The position numbers and the translations under genes are program-made. 64,000 bases of DNA from contig NZ_JBILJQ010000013.1 of NCBI RefSeq assembly GCF_044377145.1, forward strand, positions 18,613 to 82,612. The letters are read 5' to 3'. The DNA comes from Aquimonas sp044377145. GTDB taxonomy: Bacteria > Pseudomonadota > Gammaproteobacteria > Xanthomonadales > Xanthomonadaceae. Below the pieces are notes generated by a model. It was not told the DNA's origin. It made no database searches and saw only the letters and a list, made by a program, of their open reading frames with translations. Positions 7,804-19,055 of this stretch are shown in pieces. Each line of letters starts with the position of its first letter. The first letter of the stretch is position 1.

Positions 7804-8805
7804 TCAGCGCTGGCTCAGCCGAGTCGTTTCCGCCGGCTCACCGGCGGGGTGCACAGAAGGTTCCACCGTGAAGCCGCGGCGCTGCAGTTCAGCGAGGTAG
7901 CCGGACTCGCCCAGCACCAGGCTCAGCGGCAGCACGGCCACGCTGCGCCGATGTGCCTGCAGGGTCTGTTCGGCGACCTCCAGCCAGCGCTGGCGCGCGC
8001 GTTCGGGCAGGTCGTCGATGCCCTGCGCGCGTGCGGCCGGGTGTCCCAGCAGTGCCTGCGAGCAGATCGCCAGGGTGTCGCCAAGTGGCTGGGTCTGCAG
8101 GTCGGACAGCATGCCCTCGCGCCAGGACTCGGCCCGTGCGCGCAGCTGTTCCGGCCCTGCCTCGACGCGTGCCAGCACCTTCTCGAAGCAGACCAGGTCG
8201 TCCAAAGGCTGCTGCGCCACGGCGTCCAGAAACGCGTTGACCGCGTCCAATGAGAGCGGAACCGCCGTGTCGATGCGCGCCACGCCTTGGCGCCGTGCCA
8301 TGCGACTCATCTGTTCGGCCACCTGATTCTCGAGCTCCAGACCGTAGGCCTGCATCGCCCGCTGCTGCAGTTCGTCGGCGGCGACGATGGGCCGACGTCG
8401 GCCGATGCTGCGCTGGCCTGCCAGAAACACGCTGCGCTGCCGCTCCCAGCGCTGCCACAGCTCGGACGGCAGGACGGCATCCAAGGTGCCCTCGGCAGGG
8501 TTGTTGCGTGCCCGCAGCAGGGTGGGCAATCGCCACAGCGTGCCCAGCCAGGACAAACCGCCTTCCAACTCGACACCGGGCGGTTCGAGCAGCACTTCGC
8601 TTTCCGCCAGATGCGCCGTGATCGGGCCCTGGTTCCAGGACACCTGGGTAGGCAGGGGCACCAGACTTCCGAGCACGACCAGCTGATGTTCGCCGTGGCT
8701 GACCCGCCACAGCGTCGGGCCTTCGCTGCCAGACGCGACGGGCAGGTTGGATACAAGGCAGAGCAGCGCCAGCCATGCGGCCGCGAGGGGGCGTCGATGC
8801 TGCAT
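7804..8805 (-). CDS. TraB/GumN family protein with degenerate motifs
   Basis: This is a 333-residue exported protein. The ATG at 8805, with GAGG upstream, places a signal peptide at the start (MQHRRPLAAAWLALLCLVSN…ASG). The opening TLWRVSHGEHQLVVLGSLVP and the end GESGYLAELQRRGFTVEP match the first and last blocks of the TraB/GumN (PF01963) family. In typical members the first block contains G-T/S-x-H and the last G-x-G-H-L; here they read GSLVPLP and PLSLVLG, so both conserved histidines appear lost. If the motifs are metal ligands, this copy may be inactive or changed in function. It is flanked by repeats and the decayed zone. Confidence 0.7.
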   Translation of the reverse strand: MQHRRPLAAAWLALLCLVSNLPVASGSEGPTLWRVSHGEHQLVVLGSLVPLPTQVSWNQGPITAHLAESEVLLEPPGVELEGGLSWLGTLWRLPTLLRARNNPAEGTLDAVLPSELWQRWERQRSVFLAGQRSIGRRRPIVAADELQQRAMQAYGLELENQVAEQMSRMARRQGVARIDTAVPLSLDAVNAFLDAVAQQPLDDLVCFEKVLARVEAGPEQLRARAESWREGMLSDLQTQPLGDTLAICSQALLGHPAARAQGIDDLPERARQRWLEVAEQTLQAHRRSVAVLPLSLVLGESGYLAELQRRGFTVEPSVHPAGEPAETTRLSQR

Positions 8806-8991
8806 GGCCAATGCCTCGTGGGTCGCGTTGTTGCAGAAGCTTCGCGTCGCCACGTGACTGCAGCGCGGCGTTTGTTTGACAGGCGCGAGTCACTGGCGAT
8901 GCGGTGCAGCCAGAACAGAGGCCAGAGTGCACTTCTGTCCTGTTCTGTAGAAAGCCGTTCGGGCTGCGCGACGAATCGAGGCTCGCGCGCG

Positions 8992-9091
8992 TTGGGCCGC
9001 GCTGCGCTTGGCGCCAAGCAACGTGAAGCGGGTGGGCTTTCTGCGGCGAGGCGGGGCTTGGGTAGGTTGGGCCAAGCGCAGCGCGGCCCAA
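8992..9091. repeat. Inverted pair of TTGGGCC palindromic repeats
   Basis: The unit TTGGGCCGCGCTGCGCTTGG continues to GCGCCAA at 8992-9017, and its reverse complement occupies 9067-9091, separated by 49 bp. The pair can form one large stem. It sits between the TraB/GumN gene (start 8805) and the end of murJ (9218), where it could stabilise or terminate the murJ transcript. A solitary copy is at 4272-4296. The rest of 8806-9217 shows no gene. Confidence 0.65.
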
Positions 9092-9217
9092 GGTCGAACG
9101 CGTGGATGCAGCACGTCACCCGATGGCACGGGCAGCCGATGGGCAACGGGATGCGTCGCGCTCATCGATCTCGCCGAACCGCTGCAGGCCTAGCAATTCC
9201 CCATTCGCGATTGCCGG

Positions 9218-10822
9218 CTACCGGCCCTCACGCAGATCCCGCGGCCGCAGGCCCAGTGCCAGCATCACTACGCCGAAGCTGGCGGCGCCGCCGCCGATCA
9301 GGACGGCCAGACGCAGGGCGCGGCCGGACCAATCGTAGAGGCCGAAATCCGGCCACTGCTGCAGGCCGAACAGCAGCACCGCGCACATCGCCAGGCAGGC
9401 CGCGCCCAGCCGCAGCAGATCCAGCGACCAGCCAGGCTGCGCCTGATACACGCCCTGCCTACGCAGCACCCACCACAGCAGCAGCAGGTTCAGCCAGCCC
9501 GAGCACACGCTGGCCAGCGACAGCGCCACATGCAGCCCGGGCAGCGCGGCCAAGCGCTCGAACACGCCCAAGCCCGGCGCGAACTCGTCGGCGCGCCACC
9601 ACAGCAACGCCGCCAGAAAGGCGATGTTGAGGCCCATGTTGGCGACCATCGCGACGATGCCGATCTTGACCGGGGTGGCGGTGTCCTGGCGGGCGTAGAA
9701 GGCGGGCGCAACGACCTTGATCAGCACAAAAGCCGGCAGGCCGGCGCTGACCGTCATCAGCGACAGTGCGACCATGCGGGTATCGAAGGCGGTGAACGCG
9801 CCGTACTGCAGCAAGGTGGCGAGGATGGGTTCGGCCAACAGCGCCAGCCCCAGCATCGCGGGCAGCGCGATCAACAGGGCCAGCCGCAGGCCCCAGTCGA
9901 GTGCACGCGAGAACCCGGCCGGGTCGGTGCCAACGTGGTGGCGCGACAGCGCCGGCAGGATCACCGTGCCCAGGGCCACGCCGAAGATGCCGAGCGGAAA
10001 CTCAAGCAGCCGATCGGTTTGCGCCAGCCAAGTCTGCGAACCGACCGCGAGGTAGGCGGCGATGACGGTATCGAGCAGCAGATTGACCTGCGCCACCGAG
10101 CTGCCGAACAGGGTCGGCACCATCAGGGTCATGATCCGTCGCACCCCCGCATGCGCGCCGCCCCATCGCGGCCAGGCCAGCAGATCAAGCCGGCGCAGCG
10201 AGGGAAATTGCACCAGCAGCTGGAGCACGCCCGCGACCAGGATCGCGATCGCCAGCGACATCACCGGCACCGCCAACAGCGGCGCCAGATACCAGGCCGC
10301 GAGGATCATGCAGATGTTGAGGATCATCGGCGTCGCCGCCGGCAACGCGAAACGGCCGTAGCTATTGAGCGCGCCGCCGGCAAGCGCGGTCAAGGACACC
10401 AGCAGCAGAAAGGGGAAGGTGATCCGCAGCAGATCGGCGATCAGATCCGCCTTGCCGCCATCGTCGACCGTGGCAGGCGCGAACAGGGCCGCGATCTGCG
10501 GTGCAAACAGCATGCCCAGCGCGGTGACCACCAGCAGGATCGCGCCCAGGGTGCCGGCGGTGCGCGCGATCAACTCGCGCAACTCGGCCTGCTCGCGGGT
10601 CTGCTTGTACTCGGTGAACACAGGCACAAAGGCCAGCGAGAACGAGCCCTCGGCAAACAGGCGGCGGAAAAAATTGGGGATGCGGAACGCGATCCAGAAC
10701 GCATCGGTCGCCGCGTTCACGCCGAAGGTCTGCGCGATCACCATCTCGCGCACCAGGCCAAGAATGCGCGACAGAAAGGTCGGGCCGCTGAAGGCGGCGA
10801 GCGAACGCAGCAGGCTGGGCAT
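9218..10822 (-). CDS. murJ: Lipid II flippase MurJ (MviN)
   Basis: This 534-residue polytopic membrane protein of the MOP/MVF superfamily moves lipid II across the inner membrane for peptidoglycan synthesis. The start at 10822 gives MPSLLRSLAAFSGPTFLSRI and then LGLVREMVIAQTFG, the classic MurJ N-terminus. NFFRRLFAEGSFSLAFVPVF follows, with the conserved charged residues of the central cavity. About 14 hydrophobic segments are visible and the length is normal. It is divergent from rpsT, the usual neighbour in gammaproteobacteria. A repeat element fills the space between them. Confidence 0.96.
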   Translation of the reverse strand: MPSLLRSLAAFSGPTFLSRILGLVREMVIAQTFGVNAATDAFWIAFRIPNFFRRLFAEGSFSLAFVPVFTEYKQTREQAELRELIARTAGTLGAILLVVTALGMLFAPQIAALFAPATVDDGGKADLIADLLRITFPFLLLVSLTALAGGALNSYGRFALPAATPMILNICMILAAWYLAPLLAVPVMSLAIAILVAGVLQLLVQFPSLRRLDLLAWPRWGGAHAGVRRIMTLMVPTLFGSSVAQVNLLLDTVIAAYLAVGSQTWLAQTDRLLEFPLGIFGVALGTVILPALSRHHVGTDPAGFSRALDWGLRLALLIALPAMLGLALLAEPILATLLQYGAFTAFDTRMVALSLMTVSAGLPAFVLIKVVAPAFYARQDTATPVKIGIVAMVANMGLNIAFLAALLWWRADEFAPGLGVFERLAALPGLHVALSLASVCSGWLNLLLLWWVLRRQGVYQAQPGWSLDLLRLGAACLAMCAVLLFGLQQWPDFGLYDWSGRALRLAVLIGGGAASFGVVMLALGLRPRDLREGR

Positions 10823-10872
10823 GGGGCGGTGAGGACGAGCGGGCAGATGGGGGGCGCTAGTGTGCCTTGTGG

Positions 10873-11072
10873 GTCGGGAATCGGGAGTGGGGAATCGGGA
10901 ATCGGGAATCGGGAATCGGGAATCGGGAATCGGGAATCGGGAATCGTTGGAGCGTACCGGGCTCCGGCGCCGACCGATCAGGTGCGAGGCCACGCTTCCC
11001 ATCAGCGCGCTGCGCTCAGATCGCGCGTCAGTCCGCTCTGACCCTTCCCGATTCCCCACTCCCGAATCCCGC
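10873..11072. repeat. GGGAATC/GGGATTC inverted-repeat element, copy A
   Basis: This element of about 200 bp has terminal inverted repeats. The left end reads GTCGGGAATCGGGAGTGGGG and the complement of the right end reads GCGGGATTCGGGAGTGGGG, continuing alike for some 27 bp. The left arm also holds eight tandem copies of the heptamer GGGAATC (about 10889-10945). It lies between murJ and the rpsT promoter. The interior has no credible gene. See the findings for the whole family. Confidence 0.8.
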
Positions 11073-11105
11073 GCCGCCAGCGGCGGCGCCAAACCGCCGC
11101 CCCGA

Positions 11106-11134
11106 TTGACGCACCTCGCCCGCACCCGCATACT
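11106..11134 (+). promoter_or_regulatory. Sigma-70 promoter of rpsT
   Basis: TTGACG at 11106-11111 and CATACT at 11129-11134 are separated by 17 bp, close to the sigma-70 consensus. Transcription would start near 11141, leaving a leader of about 40 bases before the rpsT start. The promoter lies just outside repeat element A. Confidence 0.75.
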
Positions 11135-11180
11135 TGCGCGTCTTGTCCCGCCATCCCGCTTTCGCCTCGAGGAGTCTCCC

Positions 11181-11444
11181 TTGGCCAATATCAAATCCGC
11201 AAAGAAGCGCGCGAAGCAGTCTGAAGTTCGCCGCGAACGTAACGCCAGCGCCCGTTCCATGGTGCGCACCACCATCAAGAAGGTGATCAAGGCGATCGAC
11301 GCCGGTGTCCGCGAAACCGCGGTTGCCACCTACAACGCCTGCGAGCCGGTGCTTGACCGCTACGCCTCCCGGGGCCTGATCCACAAGAACAAAGCCGCAC
11401 GCCACAAGAGCCGCCTCACGGCGCGCATCAAGGCGATGGCGTAA
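11181..11444 (+). CDS. rpsT: 30S ribosomal protein S20
   Basis: This is an 87-residue basic protein, MANIKSAKKRAKQSEVRRER…HKNKAARHKSRLTARIKAMA, which binds 16S rRNA in the body of the small subunit. The start is TTG at 11181, with GAGGAG at 11169-11174. A TTG or UUG start is a known feature of rpsT in gammaproteobacteria and is linked to its autogenous control. Length and sequence are normal. It has its own promoter and a strong terminator, so it forms a single-gene transcript. Confidence 0.98.
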   Translation: MANIKSAKKRAKQSEVRRERNASARSMVRTTIKKVIKAIDAGVRETAVATYNACEPVLDRYASRGLIHKNKAARHKSRLTARIKAMA

Positions 11445-11474
11445 GTACCGAGCCGACAGCGGCCGCGGGACAAC

Positions 11475-11504
11475 AAAAAGCCGACCGCAAGGTCGGCTTT
11501 TTTG
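11475..11504 (+). terminator. Rho-independent terminator of rpsT
   Basis: AAAAAGCCGACC, GCAA loop, GGTCGGCTTTTTT: a strong stem with a tetraloop and a T-run, about 30 bp after the rpsT stop. The flanking A-run means that it could also act on the opposite strand for obg transcripts, which end at 11579. Confidence 0.93.
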
Positions 11505-11578
11505 TGGCTGGCGATTTGTCGGGCGCGGCGGTGGAAGCCTGGCGCGAGTGCTTGATCAGCACTCGCACCTGAGCTGCA

Positions 11579-12655
11579 TCAGCCCAGCGGGTTCCAGGGC
11601 TGATCTTCGTCGACCGCCTGCAGCTCGGCGCGCTTCTCGGCGTCGAAGAACTCCATCACATGCTGGGCCACGGCGAAGGTGCCGTCGCGGCTGATCGCAG
11701 AGATCAGGAACCAGGGCGAAGTCCACTCCAGTGCCTTGACCACGGCTTCGGCGCGCTCGCGGCGGGTATCGTCATCCAGCAGATCGCCCTTGTTCAGCAG
11801 CAGCCAGCGCGGCCGCCCAAGCAGTTCGGCGTCATAGCGTTCAAGCTCGCGCTCGATCGCACGCACCTCGCCGGCAATGTGCTCGACCGCCTCATCGCCT
11901 TCGAGCATCGGCGACAGGTCGACGATGTGCAGCAGCAGGCGGTTGCGCTGCACGTGCTTGAGGAACTGCACGCCGAGGCCCGCGCCTTCGGCAGCGCCTT
12001 CGATCAAGCCGGGAATATCGGCGATCACGAAACTGCGATCCTGCTCGACACGAACCACGCCGAGGTTCGGATACAGGGTGGTGAACGGGTAGTCCGCGAC
12101 CTTCGGCGTCGCCGCCGACACCGCGCGGATGAAGGTCGACTTGCCGGCATTCGGGAAACCGAGCATGCCGACATCCGCCAGCAGCTTCAGCTCCATATGC
12201 AGCTCGCGGTCTTCGCCTTCGCTGCCGGTGGTGGCCTTGCGCGGTGCGCGATTGGTCGAGGTCTTGAAATGCATATTGCCCAAGCCGCCCTGCCCGCCCT
12301 GCGCAACTTTCAGGGTCTGGCCGTGCTGGGTCAGGTCACCGATGATTTCATCGGTGTCCACGGCGCTGATCACGGTGCCCACGGGCACCCGGATGATCAC
12401 GTCCTCGCCCTTCTTGCCATACATCTGCCGGCCCATGCCGTTCTCGCCGCGCTGGGCGCGGAACAGGCGCTGGTGACGGAAGTCGACCAGGGTGTTGAGG
12501 TTCTCGTCAGCGACCAGGAACAGGCTGCCGCCGTCACCGCCGTCACCACCGTCCGGCCCACCCAGCGGGATGAACTTCTCACGGCGGAAGCTGATGCAGC
12601 CATTGCCGCCGTTGCCTGCGATAACGCGGATGTCTGCTTCGTCGACGAGTTTCAT
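11579..12655 (-). CDS. obg: Obg/CgtA ribosome-associated GTPase
   Basis: This 358-residue protein has the glycine-rich Obg fold at residues 1-158 (GNGGNGCISFRREKFIPLGG, then PDGGDGGDGGSLFLVAD) and then the GTPase domain: G1 GFPNAGKST, G3 DIPGLIEGA, G4 NKGD, G5 SAIS. Obg acts in late assembly of the large ribosomal subunit and in stress control. It lacks the long acidic tail of the E. coli protein and ends DEDQPWNPLG. In most bacteria it directly follows rpmA; here a terminator and repeat element B lie between, so it may need its own promoter. Confidence 0.97.
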   Translation of the reverse strand: MKLVDEADIRVIAGNGGNGCISFRREKFIPLGGPDGGDGGDGGSLFLVADENLNTLVDFRHQRLFRAQRGENGMGRQMYGKKGEDVIIRVPVGTVISAVDTDEIIGDLTQHGQTLKVAQGGQGGLGNMHFKTSTNRAPRKATTGSEGEDRELHMELKLLADVGMLGFPNAGKSTFIRAVSAATPKVADYPFTTLYPNLGVVRVEQDRSFVIADIPGLIEGAAEGAGLGVQFLKHVQRNRLLLHIVDLSPMLEGDEAVEHIAGEVRAIERELERYDAELLGRPRWLLLNKGDLLDDDTRRERAEAVVKALEWTSPWFLISAISRDGTFAVAQHVMEFFDAEKRAELQAVDEDQPWNPLG

Positions 12656-12661
12656 TTGGGG

Positions 12662-12956
12662 GCCGGGATTGGGGATTCGGGATTCGGGATTCGTTGGAGC
12701 AGGTCGCGGCGAGCATGGAGGGTGCGCGCTGCATCGACAAGCGCGGCTAGCGAGGAGTCAGGGTTGGAGACGCGCAGCACGGCTGTCGACGATCCCTGAT
12801 CCTTTCGCCCCGGAGGGGCATGAGGAACCATGGAGGTGGGCTGCAGAAAACTCGGAAGGCGCGCTCCGAATCAAAAAGCGCGCTACCGAGGGACAAGCGT
12901 CGGCGAAGCGCAGCTCGCTGCTGACGAATCCCGAATCCCCAATCCCCAATCCCGGC
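12662..12956. repeat. GGGATTC inverted-repeat element, copy B
   Basis: This element of about 295 bp has the best terminal inverted repeats of the family: GCCGGGATTGGGGATTCGGG at the left and, read as complement, GCCGGGATTGGGGATTGGGG at the right, about 33 bp each. Each arm consists of four heptamers (GGGATTG or GGGATTC). It separates rpmA from obg. The interior holds only short open frames without recognisable motifs. Confidence 0.85.
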
Positions 12957-12965
12957 CCTCAAACG

Positions 12966-12988
12966 AAAAACCCCGCACCAGGGCGGGG
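12966..12988 (-). terminator. Rho-independent terminator after rpmA
   Basis: On the minus strand CCCCGC, a 6-base loop and GCGGGG are followed by TTTTT, some 25 bp after the rpmA stop. It would end the rplU-rpmA transcript before repeat element B and obg. Confidence 0.8.
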
Positions 12989-13013
12989 CCTTTCGCGTGT
13001 TTTACGGCACCGC

Positions 13014-13271
13014 TTACTCGGCGATGACGCTTACGGTGCGGCGGTTCTTCGGGCCTTTGACCGCGAAGTTCACCACGCCGTCTTTCAGCGCGAACAGGGT
13101 GTGGTCGCGGCCGAGGCCGACGCCGGGACCCGGATGAAACTGGGTGCCGCGCTGGCGGATGATGATGTTGCCGGCTTCAATCGCCTGCCCACCATAGATC
13201 TTCACGCCGAGGTACTTGGGGTTTGAATCGCGGCCGTTACGGGTACTGCCGCCTGCCTTTTTATGTGCCAT
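13014..13271 (-). CDS. rpmA: 50S ribosomal protein L27
   Basis: This is an 85-residue protein starting MAHKKAGGSTRNGRDSNPKY. The glycine-rich N-terminus reaches toward the peptidyl-transferase centre; GQAIEAGNIIIRQRGTQFHP is the family core. Length is normal. It follows rplU by 35 bp in one operon and is closed by the terminator at 12966-12988. Confidence 0.98.
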   Translation of the reverse strand: MAHKKAGGSTRNGRDSNPKYLGVKIYGGQAIEAGNIIIRQRGTQFHPGPGVGLGRDHTLFALKDGVVNFAVKGPKNRRTVSVIAE

Positions 13272-13306
13272 GGAAGTCTCTCCTTGAGGGCTTCAGACGG
13301 CGCCGG

Positions 13307-13618
13307 TTAGGCGCTGATGCCGGTGATTTCGATTTCGGTGTAGTGCTGACGATGGCCCATCTGCTTGCGATGGTGCTTACGACGGCGGAACTTGATGATG
13401 CGGATCTTCTCGCCGCGGCCGTGGGCCTTGACGGTGACGGTGACCTTGGCGCCGGCGACGGTCGGGGTGCCGACGGTCACACCTTCGCCTGAACCGATCA
13501 GCAGGACCTGATCCAGGTCGATGCTGCTGCCGGCTTCGACGTCGAGCTTCTCAACGCGCAGGGTTTCACCCTGCATCACGCGGTACTGCTTACCGCCGGT
13601 GACGATGACTGCGTACAT
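13307..13618 (-). CDS. rplU: 50S ribosomal protein L21
   Basis: This 103-residue protein begins MYAVIVTGGKQYRVMQGETL and ends with the basic KFRRRKHHRKQMGHRQHYTE, which binds 23S rRNA. Length is normal. It is the first gene of the rplU-rpmA operon and has a near-consensus promoter about 120 bp upstream. Confidence 0.98.
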   Translation of the reverse strand: MYAVIVTGGKQYRVMQGETLRVEKLDVEAGSSIDLDQVLLIGSGEGVTVGTPTVAGAKVTVTVKAHGRGEKIRIIKFRRRKHHRKQMGHRQHYTEIEITGISA

Positions 13619-13734
13619 GGTGCGGATTCCTCTGTAGTTATTGTTCGCTGCCCCGACGCGGCAAAAGCCGGATCGCCTGTCGAACCGCCGGAAACCCGGG
13701 GCCGCAGGCGCAAGTGCGTCAGGACAGCCGCGGG

Positions 13735-13763
13735 AGTATAGGTTCGTGCTGCGCCCGGGTCAA
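13735..13763 (-). promoter_or_regulatory. Sigma-70 promoter of rplU-rpmA
   Basis: On the minus strand TTGACC (13758-13763) and TATACT (13735-13740) are 17 bp apart, one of the strongest promoters in the window. The leader to rplU would be roughly 110 bases. Its upstream edge lies about 10 bp from repeat element D. Confidence 0.85.
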
Positions 13764-13774
13764 ACCCGGGCTTA

Positions 13775-14094
13775 GCGGGATTGGGGATTCGGGATTCGTT
13801 CGAACGTGCTTGCCGCACGAGCGCGCGCCGACGCGTCACGCGCCTCATCGCAAAGCCACCAAGGCGAACCAGAGCGTGGGCGCTCCGCCCTCCACCCCCC
13901 GCGCGCTACTGACATCACGATGTCAGCATCGACCGGCCAAGTTCAGCGCCTCGGCAGGAAGCGCACAACTGATGCTCGCCGCGCCCGCTCTAACGAATCC
14001 CGCGGCCCTCGCGCCTTGCGCTCGGGCGTTCATAGGCGCGCGGACCGGTGGTCCGCAAGCGCGCCTCTTCACTCCCGAATCCCGAATCCCGGGC
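13775..14094. repeat. GGGATTC inverted-repeat element, copy D (possibly two nested)
   Basis: The left end reads GCGGGATTGGGGATTCGGGA. Two candidate right ends exist: AACGAATCCCGC at 13992-14003 and CCCGAATCCCGAATCCCGGG ending near 14094. It may be one 320-bp element, or a 229-bp element followed by a partial one. It occupies most of the space between the rplU promoter and uvrA, and has no gene inside. Confidence 0.7.
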
Positions 14095-14176
14095 AGGGGC
14101 ACCGCCCCTGCCACCGCCCTCACACGCCGGCCCTACAATGCCCGCCCGCCTGTCCCTCCCCAGGACCCCAGCCCGC

Positions 14177-17073
<2,897 letters not shown>

Positions 17074-17077
<4 letters not shown>

Positions 17078-17478
17078 AGACCCTGTTCGAGCTGACGATG
17101 GATGTGCGCTGGGGCGATATGGACGCCTTCAACCACGTCAACAACGCCAGCTACCTGCGCTATATCGAAGAAGCCCGGGTGCACTGGTTCAAGGCGATCA
17201 GCCCCGACTGGGGCAACCCGGACTGCGCGCCGATCATGGCGGCGGTGCAGATGAACTACCGTCGCCCGATCGGTTGGCCCGAGCAGCTCAGAGTCCGTCT
17301 GCTGGCCGAGCGGCTCGGCGGCAAAAGCCTGACTCTGGGTCATCGGATCGAGAGTGCGACCCAGCCGGATGTCCTGTATGCCGATGGCTCGACCGTGCTG
17401 GTCTGGGTCGATCGCAGCGGCGCGTCGATCGCCCTGCCTGCATTTGTGCGCGACGCCTGCGACACTGGCGGCCGCTGA
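17074..17478 (+). CDS. 4HBT-type acyl-CoA thioesterase
   Basis: This is a 134-residue single hotdog domain. The motif VRWGDMDAFNHVNNASYLRY carries the catalytic Asp of the 4-hydroxybenzoyl-CoA thioesterase class (D-x-D-x-x-x-H-V-N-N). It would hydrolyse an acyl-CoA thioester of unknown chain. It starts inside the uvrA stop (4-bp overlap), so it is translated with uvrA, although no functional link to repair is evident. Confidence 0.9.
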
Positions 17479-17530
17479 GCGCGACGAATCGCCCTGCCCT
17501 GCGCCCCTTACACCACCACCCGAAATCGCC

Positions 17531-18295
17531 ATGAAAATCGCCAGCTGGAATGTCAACTCGCTGAACGTCCGCCTGCCGCACCTGTCGACCTGGCTGGCAA
17601 GCTGCCAGCCCGACATCGTCGCCCTGCAGGAAACCAAGCTGGAGGATTCGAAGTTCCCCGACACCGAGCTGGCGGCGCTCGGCTACCGCAGCGTGTTCGC
17701 CGGCCAGAAGACCTACAACGGTGTGGCCCTGCTGTCGAAGACGCCCGCCAGCGACGTGCAGATCGGCATTCCGGGTTTCGACGACGAGCAGAAGCGGGTG
17801 ATTGCAGCGAGCTTCGGTGAGCTGCGGGTGATCGACCTCTACGTGGTCAACGGCAAGGCGGTCGGCGACGAGAAGTACGAGTACAAGCTGCGCTGGCTGG
17901 CCGCCGTGCATGCCTGGGTGGCGGACGAGATCAAGCGCCACCCGAACCTGATCGTGCTCGGCGATTTCAACATCGCGCCCGACGATCGCGATGTGCATGA
18001 CCCGGTCGCCTGGAAGGACCAGATCCTGTGTTCGGTGCCCGAGCGTGATGCCCTGCGCGGCCTGTGTGGACTCGGCCTGCACGACAGCTTCCGCCTGCAC
18101 TCCGAAGAGGGCGCGCAGTTCAGCTGGTGGGATTACCGCGCTGCCGGCTTCCGCCGCAACCTCGGCCTGCGCATCGATCTGGTGCTGGTGTCGGATGCTT
18201 TGAAAGCCCGCTGCCGCAGTTCCAGCATCGACCGCGAGCCGCGCAGCTGGGAGCGCCCGTCCGACCATGCGCCGGTGCTGATCGAGCTCAACTGA
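17531..18295 (+). CDS. xth: Exodeoxyribonuclease III
   Basis: This 254-residue AP endonuclease/3'-5' exonuclease of the EEP superfamily acts in base-excision repair. Motifs: MKIASWNVNSLNVRLPHL, the metal-binding Glu in LQETKLED, GDFNIAPDD, DLVLVSDAL and the catalytic SDHAPV at the end. The ATG at 17531 matches the family start exactly. It lies 52 bp after the thioesterase, within a repair-linked run with uvrA. Confidence 0.96.
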   Translation: MKIASWNVNSLNVRLPHLSTWLASCQPDIVALQETKLEDSKFPDTELAALGYRSVFAGQKTYNGVALLSKTPASDVQIGIPGFDDEQKRVIAASFGELRVIDLYVVNGKAVGDEKYEYKLRWLAAVHAWVADEIKRHPNLIVLGDFNIAPDDRDVHDPVAWKDQILCSVPERDALRGLCGLGLHDSFRLHSEEGAQFSWWDYRAAGFRRNLGLRIDLVLVSDALKARCRSSSIDREPRSWERPSDHAPVLIELN

Positions 18296-18296
18296 C

Positions 18297-19055
18297 ATGC
18301 ACCGCCTGTTCCGTCACGGCCTGCTGTTCTGGGCCGCCTTGCCGCTGATGCTGCCGCAGGCGCTGCGGCTGAAGCGCCACGCCCCTCGCGCTGCCGCGGC
18401 GCAGGGCGAGCGTCGCGGTATCGCTCGACACGTCGAGACTTATCCCGACCCGGCCGCGCCGGTACTGAGGCTGCTGGCGATCGGCGATTCGCCGTTTGCA
18501 GGTGTCGGCATCGAGCGCATTGCTGACACTCTGCCGGTGCGCTTGGCCACGCACCTCGCGCAGGCCAGCTGCGTACCGGTCGAGTGGCAGATCCACGCCC
18601 GCAACGGCGCCACCGCGAGCAGTGTTCGCGCGCGTCTGCTGCCGGCCGTCGAGACCGCGCCCTTCGACTTGATTCTGGTGTCGGTCGGCGTCAATGACGT
18701 CACCGGCCTCACTGCCGGCGCGCGCTTCCGCCGCGATCTGCAGGCCCTGCTCGCTGCGCTGCGGGGCCACTCGCCCGAGGCGCGGATCGTGCTGTTGGGC
18801 ATTCCCCCGATGCAGGCGTTTCCGCTGCTTCCGCGGCCACTGCGCAGCTGGCTGGGCGGGCGCAGCCGACGGCTGGAGTCGATTGGCATCGAGGTCGCGC
18901 ATACGAGCGACGCCCTGCACTCGCCGGTGACAGTCACGCCCCTGCCGGAACTGTTCGCTGACGATGGCTTTCATCCGTCGGCACTCGGCCACGCGCGCTG
19001 GGCGGATTCGGTGCTGCAGCAGCTGCAGACGCAGGGACTGGAGCGCGTCGCGTGA
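18297..19055 (+). CDS. SGNH/GDSL-type hydrolase
   Basis: This is a 252-residue protein. Block I reads LLAIGDSPFAGVG, with Ser in place but Pro where GDSL enzymes have Leu; block III is VSVGVNDVTG (the N of SGNH); block V DGFHPS gives the Asp-His pair. An N-terminal hydrophobic stretch (LFRHGLLFWAALPLMLPQAL) suggests membrane attachment or export. It would be an esterase or lipase of unknown substrate. It follows xth by one base and overlaps the TonB receptor by 4 bp, so the two last genes are probably made together. Confidence 0.85.
   Translation: MHRLFRHGLLFWAALPLMLPQALRLKRHAPRAAAAQGERRGIARHVETYPDPAAPVLRLLAIGDSPFAGVGIERIADTLPVRLATHLAQASCVPVEWQIHARNGATASSVRARLLPAVETAPFDLILVSVGVNDVTGLTAGARFRRDLQALLAALRGHSPEARIVLLGIPPMQAFPLLPRPLRSWLGGRSRRLESIGIEVAHTSDALHSPVTVTPLPELFADDGFHPSALGHARWADSVLQQLQTQGLERVA

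Noticed and set aside
10889..10945. Short tandem GGGAATC units considered as CRISPR or iterons of an origin
   Set aside because: Seven-bp units without spacers, and no replication initiator gene; they are the arm of a repeat element.
9530..11041. 503-codon plus-strand ORF opposite murJ, Arg/Gln/His-rich
   Set aside because: Complement of a clearly recognised membrane-protein gene; composition is typical of antisense frames in GC-rich DNA and no domain is seen.
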